Assembly (NCBI RefSeq): GCF_018873765.1
Contig: NC_057923.1
Location: 21,919,913 to 21,983,912 of the forward strand
Length of the DNA stretch: 64,000 nt
From: Telopea speciosissima
Taxonomy: Eukaryota > Streptophyta > Magnoliopsida > Proteales > Proteaceae
Direction of reading: 5' to 3'
Shown: positions 11,376-23,693 of the stretch, one piece after another
Numbering within the stretch: position 1 is the stretch's first letter
Layout: each line of letters begins with the position of its first letter
The notes under the pieces: generated by a model
Database searches by the model: none
The model's input: the letters and a program-made list of their open reading frames with translations, nothing else
Told to the model about the DNA's origin: nothing
Translations under genes and position numbers: made by a program

Positions 11376-14170
11376 GAGTGCGTTTGGTAACATTCAGAAC
11401 AGCATTCTGAACAGTTCTTTTGTTCAAAAAGAACAAAAAAACATGAAAAAGTGTTTGGCTTTGAGGTTCATTTTTTCGTTCTTTAAGAACGAACCGGAGA
11501 TCTTGAGCACCAAAAGAACAAAGAACGACGAGCAACAGACAAAAGTCACAAAACCCTTGATTTTTTGAGAGAAATCACGAAACTCATCTCTCGCTCTGCT
11601 AGCACCAATTTGGGAGACGATGAAGGAAGGACTCGCTCTGCAACCCTAGGTGAGATCTCTCGCTCTCTCTCCCTCTCTATCTCTCGCATGTTCTGGTAAC
11701 GTTCGCTCGCTGTTTCCCTCTCTCTGTTTCTCTCTCTCCCTCTCTATCTCTCGCACTCTCTGCACCTCTCTCTCGCTCTTTCCCTTTCTCTGTCTCTCTC
11801 TGTCCTTCTCATACTCTCTGTGTCATTTTTTGGCTCTTTTCCTCTCTCTGTCTCTCTCTCTCCCTCTCATACTCTCCCTCTCACCTTCTCTGTGTGGAGA
11901 TTATGGAAGATTGATCCAATTTGTTTCCGATTTTGTCTCAGAAAGTGGATCAGCAGCCTACAACCGAAAAGGTATGGAGAACAATTCCTTTGTTTCCCAT
12001 TTTGTCTCTGCAAAAATCGATCCTCTATTGGTGTCTCTCCTAAGTTCTGTACTGTACAGGACTTTGGGGTTTTATTCCACCCTCTAAGAGGGCTGCTCGA
12101 ACTCAGTCTTGGTTCCTTTTGCCCACTGCTGCTACTTCTGTTATTCCCCTGTGGTTATCAAACGTTTTCTCTATTCAGCCCTAATGTTCAGATTTTGGTT
12201 GATTACTTCTTCTAATTAAATCTTAGTCTGTTCTTCCTAAGTTTCCTAATAATGTTTATGACTCTTTTCAACTTTGTATTTCCTCAGATTGAGAAACAGA
12301 AGCTTTATCCTACACAGTTTTTTTGTTTTACACAGCCTCTCAAGTCTCACTGATTCATAAATCATGGTTACATCCAATATTGGTTCAGATATACTTCTTT
12401 CAGATGTAATTTCTAATTGCCTCACATCTATATAGTGTAGAAACAAAGGAATTCATCTTTTGATCAAAATTCAAATACAAGGCAGTTGTAAATCATTTCC
12501 ATACTTAAGGTAATGGGGTTTCAGCACTTGAAATTATTTATTCTCCATAAACCACCGAATACTCAACACAACTCAACTAATCTTTGACCCAACTACAACT
12601 ACTTTTTCCTACATGAGTACTGTTGTGTTGGTCCCCTATTTAGCACTTGAAATCATTAGCACACATGTCCTTTCTTACTACTGCAGCCCAAATCATTTTT
12701 TCCCCTGTACCCATATTAATATAAGAAATTCCAATTTGCACTGTAGCATAAATCTACTTATTCAAGTCATGCTTCTCATGCAGCACTTGGACTTTCCTTA
12801 CATAGCACTGAACCATCTCAGTCAACTTCCTTCATCTTACCAATTGGTGTTAACACTAGGTTCCAGGGAATGCATTCAGTGTCAGTTCTATGCTTTATAG
12901 TTTCACCCTTGATCTGTTTAGCCTTTTTCAGCCTTGGGTGGGTTTGCATTTTGAGTGAAAGTGAGTGAAAGAGTGAGAGAGTGAAACAGAGTTTTTTTCT
13001 TAGTAAATATTGCCATAGTCTATGGCATGATTATTTTCAAGCTGGCAAGGCAGTCTTGAACAGATGTGTTTTTATAAGCAGTGGTTTTCAACACATCAAG
13101 CCAAGAAGCTGGTGGGCCCATGATCGGAAAGGCACTGTGTGAGACCACCAATGTGAATTGCTGGTCTACTTTTCCTTCCATTCCAGCATCTCTCTCTCTC
13201 TCTCTCTCTGGGGGGTGGAGAGGGGGGGGGGGGAAGGGTTACAGGGAAGTGGAAGGAAAAGTTAGGGAAGGTGGTCATCCTAGTCAAGTCATTTTCTTCT
13301 TTTTGGTTTCTGCTAACTCCCTCTCTCTCCCCTGCCGTGTGTATGTGTGTGTGTATGTGTGCATGGCTGAATGATGTAAATTGGAATCTGCAGTCTCAGA
13401 GGAGTTTGGTGTCATTCATCCACAAGTTTTGATACTTGGGTTTACCTGGATTGATAAACATTTTTTTTTTTGTGGGGGGGGGGGGGGGGGGAGAAGGGTT
13501 TCTTAATTTGCTGTCAATTGATTTCAGGTTGTTATAGTTAGTAGATTGAGTTGCAGAAAAACATGATTTATGATTACCTTATATGAGTATGTAGATAGAC
13601 AAACAAAATACAAAGGAAAGAAAACTGGGCTGGTGGAGTTGGAGTACAATAATGATGGAAGAAAGAAGAAGACGAAAGGGGTTGCACTCAGTTTTGATGG
13701 GTCTTTAGCTCAAATTGGTAGAGCACTTGAACCATGAGTATGTTCCAAGAGGATGGTGGTTCGAGTCCACCAAGGCCCTCTTTATTCAATTGTTCATAGC
13801 ATAGTCAGTTATGCTACTAATCCACACAAGAACCCAATTTTAATGGCATCTTTGAAATTTGACATATTTTTATACTTACTTTGGTTATGTTAATGAGATA
13901 TTTTAATTTTATGCTAAGGTTGGTAAGAGAAAAGGATTTTACAAGTCTTTTTTTTTTGTATAATTGACAAAGAAATGACATTATTGTAATTAATATCAAA
14001 TAGGAAAGAATAGGTTTTACCAAACACCATTTTCGTTCTGAACGGCGTTCTTGAGACCGTTACCAAACGGTCATTTTCGGTCTCAGAGCGCCGTCCTAGA
14101 CCAAGAACGCAAAAGAACGTTTCTAGTCAAGAACGGGCGTTCTTTGTTCAGACCGTTACCAAACGCAGTC
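11376..14170. mobile_element. PIF/Harbinger-like element, non-autonomous
   Basis: Termini are GAGTGCGTTTGGTAAC at 11376 and, inverted, GACTGCGTTTGGTAAC at 14170, flanked by the 3-bp duplication TAA (11373-11375, 14171-14173). The TGCGTTTGGTAAC terminus and 3-bp TAA target fit PIF/Harbinger. Subterminal regions carry many GTTCTT/AAGAAC motifs on both sides. The 2.8-kb interior contains a (CT)n-rich stretch at about 11655-11885 and a tRNA-like sequence but no transposase frame that I recognise. Confidence 0.75.
13699..13779 (+). other. tRNA-like sequence, aberrant anticodon arm
   Basis: A seven-pair acceptor stem can form between GGGTCTT (13699-13705) and AAGGCCC (13772-13778, one G-U). A D arm AGCTCAAATTGGTAGAGC and a T arm GGTGG-TTCGAGT-CCACC (B-box type) are canonical. 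The middle part, CTTGAACCATGAGTATGTTC followed by CAAG, does not give a normal 5-bp stem with a 7-nt loop or a U33. It may be a decayed tRNA, a tRNA with an odd insert, or the head of a SINE; no poly(A) follows. Confidence 0.55.
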
Positions 14171-14818
14171 TAAATCTTTTCTACCTTAAAACTAATTCGT
14201 GTAAAATAAATTTAAAGTGTGTCGGACGGGTAAATCTTTTTTTAATCATGTAGATCTAAGCAATTGTCCCAAAAAAAAAAAACTTATGATCATGGTTCCA
14301 ATCCATAATAAAAAATTAAAAAAAATTGCCCAGATCTACTAAATAAGAAAAATTATTTACAAGATAAGTAGGTTGAAAATTTGTTTTACATCTACAAGTT
14401 TCAATTTTAAAAGAATTTACCTAATCCCCAAAGTTAGTTATTGCTCATCGATTCCAATAAAAAAAAAGATGGAATTTCCCAAAATACCCCAATACTTTAT
14501 CTTCTCTCTATTTTTTTTTATTTAATTCTCAATTTTTAATCACAAGTGGGACCCACCACTACCTCGTCCTCCTTTCTTCTCCGCACAAGGCCGCACCATC
14601 CAGTCGATGCAACCTCGCAACTCCTCTCCCATTCTCAGTCTCTCATCCTCCACCTGCAACACCCCCTCCCTCTCCCGTTCTCAGTCTCCCCTCCCTCTCA
14701 ACCCCGACCCATCCCCTACATCCCTACCCTGCCCTGTCACCCCTGATTGCCTTGTTATTAATATTATTGGAGAATTGGGGAAGGTGAGCCTAGTAAAATC
14801 TTCCCATTCTATAATATT

Positions 14819-15065
14819 TTAAGGCCTTGAAGAACGCGGTAGTGCATTAAAAAACAGAGAGAGATTGAATCGGAACTTGCCAAAGTCAACTTGGATGAGA
14901 TGTTGAGATTTGTCTTGAGACTCAAAGATTGAATCCACTAGTGTAGGAAAAGTCAGTGCATGGTTAAATTGATTTTGCAGATGACCTTTGGTGGTCTTAC
15001 ACACGAACTTTTCCAGATCTTGGTTGCATTCTGCAAACAGATGTAGGAAACAATTTAAATTTGGG
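14819..15065 (-). pseudogene. Captured coding exon, 3' part, unidentified
   Basis: On the minus strand a frame of about 80 codons runs from the retrotransposon insertion point to a TAA at 14819-14821, with protein-like composition (for example LEKFVCKTTKGHLQ and QHLIQVDFGKFRF). At the insertion site the frame joins without interruption to minus-strand sequence at 29887 onward, once the retrotransposon and one copy of TTGGG are discounted. That continuity suggests this was one exon captured by the MULE before the retrotransposon arrived. I do not recognise the parent protein. Confidence 0.45.
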
Positions 15066-17511
15066 TGTCACACCCCGGCCCGGTTATTAAGGGTCAAGTG
15101 TGGCGGGATGTCTCTGACATCCAACCAATCCCCAAGGATCACAAGTGCAGTACTCTATTCACAATCATTGCTCACAGATACAGTAATCAGAGGCAGCGGA
15201 AATAATTTAATTAATAGAGATAACATCATTAGTAAGAGAAGTCTAAGTGATATTTCATTTATATAAAGGATAAGGCTTGTGATACAACTATACAGTTCTC
15301 AAAGATACCACAGAGTAAAAGTATACAAGAAACTATACTATAACTATATAAAGCATTTATAAAGCATAAAAGAGTGGGGAGGTAGCCTGGACTATCAGGC
15401 CAAGATCAGGAGGTTGCGCAATCATCACGTGCGCACGGAGTATCGTGCACTTCAAACTCCAGCGTCTCAAATCCAACATTAGAAGTAATTAAATCACCTG
15501 AAAAATAAGGATATCCACAGGGGTGAGTTCTCAACTGAGCACAGTAAGGGGGGGTACAAGCATATAAACACAATAAATCCATGATGCATGTGCTAAACTA
15601 ACATGTTCCTAGCACAGATACTAAGTCTCATGGGGTATAAGTACTACTACTAGTGGTAGATGCTAACCTCGGTCCCGGAACTAACCCTTCGATCACCCGA
15701 GCGAAACCATTCTACCACGGTGAAGACCCGCCAGTTCCGGAACTAACACATCGGACCCCGACAGACCCCCAAATGACCAACCGTGCCTGTTTATTCCCAC
15801 AGCGGAAATAGGGACCCGCTAACAAGGGACAGAAGATGGCATCCCGGAACTAACACATCGGTCTCTACCACGGGTTGTCCAACACCTTTCCCCCTATTGG
15901 TAAGGGGCGCAGTACTGGGTAATGAATATCAACCTAGCCCAGTGCAGTCTAAACATGATGAGGCAAGCATGATCTGAGTCATAAATTATCGAATTCCATC
16001 ATCATAAATTCACATCATATAAATAATCAATGCAAATGCAATGCAGTATGTCTTTGTGCAACCTATTTTACATGTAGTCTAATGCATTAAATAAAAGCTA
16101 GAAAACTACATGCTCCAGGTATAGAGGTAATGATGCATGAGCATGGCATTCAGCATAAAGTTGAAAGTAATGTGATAAACACGCAGGAAATTAAGGTCGA
16201 ATCCCTTTACCTGTATTGGAGTCTAGTTCAACTAGGGAGTTCTCCAATAGATCAGCAAAGCACACAAAGACAACAGAGAAATAGACCTAAATATCATGAC
16301 AAAACAGTGTTTATTAGGTCCATGAAGTGTCAGGGCAAACCCCAACATAACAGAGCATCAAAGGCATCAAAAATGACTAGCCGGATGCAAACTCCAAAGG
16401 AGCCGGTCGACCTCCTCTGGGCCTGCAACTCCATCCGGGAGTGTTTTCGAATTTGGGGTTTTTCTTATTTTTGGGCAGATCCTTACATGCAAGGGTAAAT
16501 CTTGGTGTTTTAACACCATAATAAGGTGGGTCTACCTACATAGGGGTTCAATTTCATAAACAACTTCCTAATTTTGATAATTTCAATAATTAAACCTAAT
16601 TAACTAGATTAGGGTTTATGAAATACTATTAAAAACAGCAATACAGCCTGGAGACTTGATGAATTACTGAATTTCAGGTCTCATAGGGACAAAAATTGTT
16701 TCCAATTAGTCCAAACATGCTCAATCTCTAAATCCCATGCTTGGTCTTCAAGCTTTAATGGTAGAATTTCCTAATAGATGAACTAGAGATGGAGAAGAAG
16801 TGAAATAAAGAGGGAGACAGCAAGTATTCAACGCTTACCTTAATATAAGAGCAGGAAACAAGGTACAATAGCCTTCTAATGGAGTTTCTAAGGTCAATTA
16901 CAGAAGTAGAAGGTAGGTTGTAGGGTTCTTCTTCTTCTTTTCCTTTCTTCTCTATTTTTCCTTCTTGCTTTCTAGTTCTTCCAAGAGAGAATTCGTTTCT
17001 CTCAGCCCCTTTAGTTTGTTGTGATTGTAATAGTAAAGAGAAGGTTATATATATATATATATATATATATGGTAATGGCATTTAAGCACTAAAGGGCATT
17101 TCAATCTTTTTGACTGAAATTAGATTTAAATCAATTTCTATAACAGTTTATATATCTGAAATTTGTATTCAATACACTATTCTATCCATAATTCGATGCC
17201 GGGCGACATTAAAGGTCGTCCGAGTACGAGTAACTATCGGGGATAGCATTGCCTATTGGGAAAGTGGGTCCCACATGGTCAATTTTACTAAAATACCTTT
17301 CTAACTCTATTTGGTTGTACGATTCTTACCTGGGATTCGGCCTAAAGATAGAGAGAGGCTTCGCAGGCCATCAAACCAACATGGCAAGCACAGGAAAAAG
17401 ATGTGATGCTGCCCATAACTTGAGGTTAGCATGGGAAATACTGAACCAAAATCTGAAATCACCTGGGTTCCAAAAATTCAAATTTATTCGGAAATTTGAC
17501 TGGGTTTCACA
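15066..17511 (-). repeat. LTR1 of the composite element
   Basis: This 2446-bp LTR has TG/CA ends. It contains a (TA)n run near 17046-17071 whose length varies between copies. It is followed on the right by a polypyrimidine stretch (TTCTCCCAACCTT), the complement of a polypurine tract, as expected for the 3' LTR of a minus-strand element. Confidence 0.9.
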
Positions 17512-19047
17512 TTCTCCCAACCTTATAAGAATTTCTTCCTCGAAATTTGCTGCAGGAGATAATCTGATCAGTTGAGATTACTTCAACAGCATCATGACTT
17601 ACACTCTCTTAAGTTATTTTCTGTTTTGGGTATCGTACAATCTACCGATCGATGGCTTTTGTTGACCGGTTTCGGGTCAGACAATATTCTAAACCGGCCA
17701 AAGACATTATCCTCTTTTCCAAAACTCTCCTATTCTTTCCCTAAATACACAAGAATAAATAACAGGGGGGTCCTAGAGTATCTAAGGTAACTTGGGAACA
17801 ATTCATTACCAGGCTCACTTACCATATCGACAAAGTATCTAAACCTAAAAATACAAGGAAACTTTGCTTCTTTTATCTATATTTTATTATGTTCATGGTA
17901 TTTTCATATAATGCAATTATTATATTTTATCTATATTTCCGAGGTTTGGGTTGTAGTGTATAGGTATGTATAATTTTTTTATTTTTTTTACTTATAGGGT
18001 TTTTCTATTATGAAGACTTTCCCTTCTGGTTATGCAATACCTAACTTAACTGTAGGATGACTTGGAATATTGATGGAATCCCAAGTGTTCACTCCCAAAT
18101 GGAGGGAATATTCGGTGACCCATTACTCCATTCATATCTATTATTGAGCAAAGTGTTGACACATCCTTGATTCCAGTTTCCCTCCGTTCTCGATTATTAT
18201 TATTATTTTTTGTTTACTTAGCTAAGCAATGTAGCATTATTCTTTCTTTTTTTTTACTCTCTAATTCTTTCAAGAATTGTCCTAGAAGACTTCCAACACA
18301 TTTTGGGGCATTGAATCCTAAGATATACCTTCCTAATCTATAAGGAAGTTGTCCAATCTCAATTTTTCTCCTCAAATTTTATTTTTTTGTTTTTCATTTT
18401 CACCTTTCTTGATCCCAGGTTGTGTTTCTTAGTCTTTTACTTTTGCTTACTTACTCTAAGTACTCAATATATAACTCGTTATTGAGAGGCAAAGGCATGA
18501 TAAGCTATCATGGCAAGTTCTTAAAAAGAAACATTAGCATCATATAGTACTTTACATATATTACAATTACATAAGCAACCAAATCATACACTATATTCAT
18601 TATTAATAATTATGATAACACAAGAATACACATCTTAGTGTCATAATGTATTTAGTTTCTTTTTCTATTCACACTTACTACATTAATATATATACTTTTA
18701 ATACATATATATATACACATTTATATACAATATGCATGTTTAATCTTATTTTATTTTCTATATATTTCATTATTTTGATGAAACATATGTTCTATTTATT
18801 TATTATATTCTATACCTATTATTACTATTTTAATTAATATATATATATATAGTATATAATATGTATATAATTTACTATATTTTATTTTATTTTTTGACCA
18901 AGCCAGATGCAATAGTCGGATTCAAGCATCTAATGGGCCGGACTACCGCCTATCAAAGCAGTAGCTTCATAAGATTTTCGGATCAGCCGGATGGAAGAGC
19001 CGGATTCAGACACCATCCAACCGGATCGTCCGCCAGGCAAAACAGGC

Positions 19048-19056
19048 TTTATAAAA
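19048..19056 (+). promoter_or_regulatory. TATA box of the antisense gene, copy 1
   Basis: TTTATAAAA sits about 25-30 bp before a pyrimidine-rich leader (CTTTATTTCTTTCTCTTCCC). An apparent leader exon then ends at a GTAAGTG donor (19188). A matching acceptor, TTTGCAG, ends at 19770, giving a 583-bp intron just before the ATG. This arrangement looks like a Pol II promoter for the plus-strand frame, opposite to the element's own transcription. Confidence 0.55.
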
Positions 19057-19782
19057 CCCACTCAAAACACATCAAACTTTATTTCTTTCTCTTCCCTAAC
19101 CCTTTCTAACTTCTCCTAAGGTTATTCTAGGGTTCCTATAACACTAATAAGAGCTGAAATCATAAGATCTACTCCTCCACATCTAAAGTAAGTGTTCTTC
19201 TTTTCAAAATCTAACTATGGCTCAGCATTTTTCCTAGATTTTAGGTAAATATTTACTCTTTTACTCCATTAATACATATTTCTTTTATTCTTTGTTGGAT
19301 TTTATGCATTTCTTATATTTTCTTCCTTTCATCTTAGGTTTTAGCTAAGGTACATTGTTGATTCTTATCTATCATTGTGAATGTGTTAGGTCTTAATATT
19401 AGGTATTATTTTTGTTCATTTTAAACATAGTACAGTGTTAATCATAAGATTACCTAGTTCTTAATATTTTCTTATTAAGTTTTTAAAGTTTACTCTATAT
19501 TCTGCACGTGTTCTATCTAATGCTATATTAATGTACTATGATTCTTATATAATTACCTTCTCTCCTTATTTTTTTTGTGTTTGCATCTATTTATACTTAT
19601 ATTGGAATCTAAACAGATTTTATTTATTCCTAATGTATTCCTATATAATTAGTTTACCTAGACATACTGATAGGCTTCCTACCTTAGTACCTTATAGGTT
19701 TAACAATCTTACCTCAAGTTTTGTTGTTGTCCTAGACTTTACCTAAATAATTTTTTTCTTAAATTTGCAGTATTTACCATAA

Positions 19783-20760
19783 ATGACTGCAGCTCAAGGC
19801 CGTGGAGGGAGACGTAGAGGTGCAGCTACGGTTGCCCAAATTGAAATCAACCCAAGGATCTTCCTGAAAGTGGAAGAAGAAAGGAATGTAGTTTTGGCTG
19901 ACCTTATCCCATTCAAGGTCAAGGAAAGATTTGAGAAACTAGGGTAGTTATCCATGCTACAACCGGAGACACATTACTACCCTCGATTGGTGCGATTCTT
20001 TTTGAGCAATCAATCTTACCGGTAGATGAAGGAAAAGAGTTCATCATCAACTCTTATGTGAAAGACATACCCATCTCTTTCAAGACAACCCGGTTAGCTA
20101 ATATTCAGAAGATATCATATGAAGGGGAGTGGAGGTACTGCCCTCCAAGTGCTGATGCATCTGAGTTCCTGGCTGATGAAGAACAGGAATGGTTATATTC
20201 AGTAATGGCAAGTTTTATGAGAAGATGAAATATGAGTTGGACTTGCTTCCATCAGCCCATGTCTTATCTAGGATTTGTGGACACAATGTAGTCCAGAAAA
20301 GTGGTCACCGGACTGAGTTGTCCACAATACAGATCCTTGCCACTTACTGTCTCTATACAGGATACTAGATCTGCCTTCTTAATGTCATCATGAGTACAAT
20401 GGCACACCTGCATGATAACCCAGGGCGTGGAATCTGTTACTGGGGAGGCTACTCACCAAAGTATTTCCCAGGTTTGGTGTAAACCTATTGAATGAGGAGG
20501 CTTCGGGGGTGAAGTCTCCGAATATCAACTGGATTACCCGAGTGAAGATGGGTATAGAACTTCCACCTTTTTCTCCGAGCTTGGTCATCCTGACCGCACC
20601 GATATGGCAGACTCACGATGCCGAGGATGCTACAGAGAGAGGACATACAGAGGCACGCAGAGATCCACTTCCACCTCCTCGACACCCTTCACATGGTCAT
20701 GCGGGTGTTTCTTCCTCGTTTGTTGCGGCTGTTCCTGCAGATGGTACTCCCTGTGGATAG
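19783..20760 (+). pseudogene. Antisense transposon protein (aORF), copy 1, degenerate
   Basis: The frame starts ATG at 19783 with the basic N-terminus MTAAQGRGGRRRGAATV. It goes through NPRIFLKVEEERNVVLADLI to a TAG after ERFEKLG. Downstream frames carry YYPRLVRFFLSNQSY, ISYEGEWRYCPPSADASEFL, ILATYCLYTGY and NINWITRVKMGIELPPFSP. This layout resembles the 'putative plant transposon protein' domain found as extra, often antisense, frames in Tat-lineage Ty3 elements. It ends near 20760. Several stops and frameshifts break it. A 2-bp AG insertion after TCTTACCGGT is private to this copy. Its function is unknown even in intact relatives. Confidence 0.6.
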
Positions 20761-21244
20761 CTCTTTAGCCGATTTGAGGGCATAGAGAGATCCATGAGAT
20801 AGGGTCTGCTGGCATGAGGAGAGACTTCACTCAGGTTAGCAGCCGTATTCAAGCAGTGGAGACAGAGTTGGGTTAGTGGAGACCCTGGGACCTGTGGGTT
20901 ATGGGCCCACCACCACCACCACGGCAGTGATGACTTATGCATCCTAGTCTAGCTTTTACTTTACTTTCCTTAGTTGTTCTTTGTTGAACCTTGTACTTAA
21001 AGTCTGTAAAAAGTTGTAACCATTGTACTAAAGACTCAAGCTTATTTATAAAGTTTTTAATTTTCTATTTAATATCTCTTGTGTTGTACAATCAAATTTT
21101 TATTTTTATTTTTTTATTTATTTATTTTTTAGTTGTAGCTTTTAGTTGAAGCTTTTATTTATCCTAGGTAGACTCACCTTCAGATCAATGAGTCTAAGAG
21201 CTGCTGTACTGTGAACTTGATTGTAAATAGGAGTAGAGCACAAA

Positions 21245-21257
21245 GGCTCTGATACCA
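21245..21257 (-). other. Primer-binding site next to LTR2
   Basis: The minus strand reads TGGTATCAGAGCC, six bases from LTR2 (which starts at 21264). It sets the transcription direction of the element. Confidence 0.9.
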
Positions 21258-21263
21258 CTTAAA

Positions 21264-23693
21264 TGTCACACCCCGGCCCGGTTATTAAGGACTAAGTGTG
21301 GCGGGATGTCTCTGACATCCAACCAATCCCTAAGGATCACAAGTGCAGTACTCTATTCACAATCATTACTCACAGATACAGTAATCAGAGGCAGCAGAAA
21401 TAATTTAATTAATAGAGATAACATCATTAGTAAGAGAAGTCTAAGTGATATTTCATTTATATAAAGGATAAGGCTTGTGATACAACTATACAGTTCTCAA
21501 AGGTACCACAGAGTAAAAGCATACAAGAAACTATACTATAACTATATAAAGCATTTATAAAGCATAAAAGAGTGGGGAGGTAGCCTGGACTATCAGGAGG
21601 TTGCGCAATCATCACGTGCGCACGGAGTATCGTGCACTTCAAACTCCAGCATCGTAAATCCAACATTAGAAGTAACTAAATCACCTGAAAAATAAGGATA
21701 TCCACAGGGGTGAGTTCTCAACTGAGCCCAGTAAGGGGGGTACAAGCATACAAACACAATAAATCCATGATGCATGTGCTAAACTAATATGTTCCTAGCA
21801 CAGATACTAAGTCTCATGGGGTATAAGTACTACTACTAGTGGTAGATGCTAACCTCGGTCCCGAAACTAACCCTTCGGTCACCCGAGCGAAACCATTCTA
21901 CCACGGTGAAGACCCGCCAGTTTCGGAACTAACACATCGGCCCCCGACAGACCCCCAAATGACCAACCGTGCCTGTTTATTCCCACAGCAGAAATAGGGA
22001 CCCACTAACAAGGGACAGAAGATGGCATCCCGGAACTAACACATCGGTCTCTACCACGGGTTGTCCAACACCTTTCCCCCTGTTGGTAAGGGGCGCAGTA
22101 TTGGGTAATGAATATCAACCTAGCCCAGGAGTCTAAACATGATGAGGCAAGCATGATCTCGAGTCATAAATTATCGAATTCCATCATCATAAATTCACAT
22201 CATATAAATAATCAATGCAAATGCAATGCAGTATGTCTTTGTGCAACCTATTTTACATGCAGTCTAATGCATTAAATAAAAGCTAGAAAACTACATGTAT
22301 AGAGGTATAGAGGTAATGATGCATGAGCATGGCATTCAGCATAAAGTTGAAAGTAATGTGATAAACACGCAGGAAATTAAGGTCGAATCCCTTTACCTGT
22401 ATTGGAGTCTAGTTCAACTAGGGAGTTCTCCAATAGATCAGCAAAGCACACAAAGACAACAGAGAAATAGACCTAAATATCATGACAAAACAATGTTTAT
22501 TAGGTCCATGAAGTGTCAGGGCAAACCCCAACATAACAGAGCATCAAAGGCATCAAAAATGACTAGCCGGATGCAAACTCCAAAGGAGCCGGTCGACCTC
22601 CTCTGGGCCTGCAACTCCATCCGGGAGTGTTTTCGAATTTGGGGTTTTTCTTATTTTTGGGCAGATCCTTACATGCAAGGGTAAATCTTGGTGTTTTAAC
22701 ACCATATTAAGGTGGGTCTACCTACATAGGGGTTCAATTTCATAAACAACTTCCTAATTTTGATAATTTCAATAATTAAACCTAATTAACTAGATTAGGG
22801 TTTATGAAATACTATTAAAAACAGCAATACAGCCTGCAGACTTGATGAATTACTGAATTTCAGGTCTCATAGGGACAGAAATTGTTTCCAATTAGTCCAA
22901 ACATGCTCAATCTCTAAATCCCATGCTTGGTCTTCAAGCTTTAATGGTAGAATTTCCTAATAGATGAACTAGAGATGGAGAAGAAGTGAAATAAAGAGGG
23001 AGACAGCAAGTATTCAACGCTTACCTTAATATAAGAGCAGGAAACAAGGTACAACAGCCTTCTAATGGAGTTTCTAAGGTCAATTACAGAAGTAGAAGGT
23101 AGGTTGTAGGGTTCTTCTTCTTCTTTTCCTTTCTTCTCTATTTTTCCTTCTTGCTTTCTAGTTCTTCCAAGAGAGAATTCGTTTCTCTCAGCCCCTTTAG
23201 TTTGTTGTGATTGTAATAGTAAAGAGAAGGTTATATATATATATATATATATGGTAATGGCATTTAAGCACTAAAGGGCATTTCAATCTTTTTTACTGAA
23301 ATTAGATTTAAATCAATTTCTATAACAGTTTATATATCTGAAATTTGTATTCAATACACTATTCTATCCATAATTCGATGCCGGGCGACATTAAAGGTCG
23401 TTCGAGTACGAGTAACTATCGGGGATAGCATTGCCTATTGGGAAAGTGGGTCCCACATGGTCAATTTTACTAAAATACCTTTCTAACTCTATTTGGTTGT
23501 ACGATTCTTACCTGGGATTCGGCCTAAAGACAGAGAGAGGCTTCGCAGGCCATCAAACCAACATGGCAAGCACAGGAAAAAGATGTGATGCTGCCCATAG
23601 CTTGAGGTTAGCATGGAAAATACTGAACCAAAATCTGAAATCACCTGGGTTCCAAAAATTCAAATTTATTCGGAAATTTGACTGGGTTTCACA
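21264..23693 (-). repeat. LTR2 (middle LTR)
   Basis: This 2430-bp LTR is very similar to LTR1 and LTR3. It is shared by the two interiors, with a primer-binding site on its left and a polypyrimidine stretch on its right. No target-site duplication flanks it, so it is not the end of an independent insertion. Confidence 0.9.

Larger units (their letters stand above)
10152..14270. mobile_element. TIR element (probable gene-capturing MULE), with a nested PIF/Harbinger
   Basis: The left end reads GGAAAAATTTCCTGGATCTA and the right end, inverted, GGGACAATTGCTTAGATCTA; similarity continues about 80 bp inwards through GATTTAC and TTTTAC blocks. The family is the same as the element starting at 14318. 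Flanks are odd: a perfect 17-bp repeat AACTTATGATCATGGTT lies at 10135-10151 and 14281-14297, but on the right ten A residues separate it from the element. Sequence at 10300-10770 has the texture of captured 5' UTR plus exon (CT-rich leader, then GC-richer reading frames), but I recognise no protein. Confidence 0.5.

Noticed and set aside
11650..12215. Long Leu/Ser-rich frames
   Set aside because: The frames come from CT-rich simple sequence in the Harbinger-like element; repeated dipeptides and no homology.
15783..16498. Open frames in LTR1 and their copies in LTR2 and LTR3
   Set aside because: They repeat because the LTRs repeat; no known domain and AT/GC composition of non-coding LTR.
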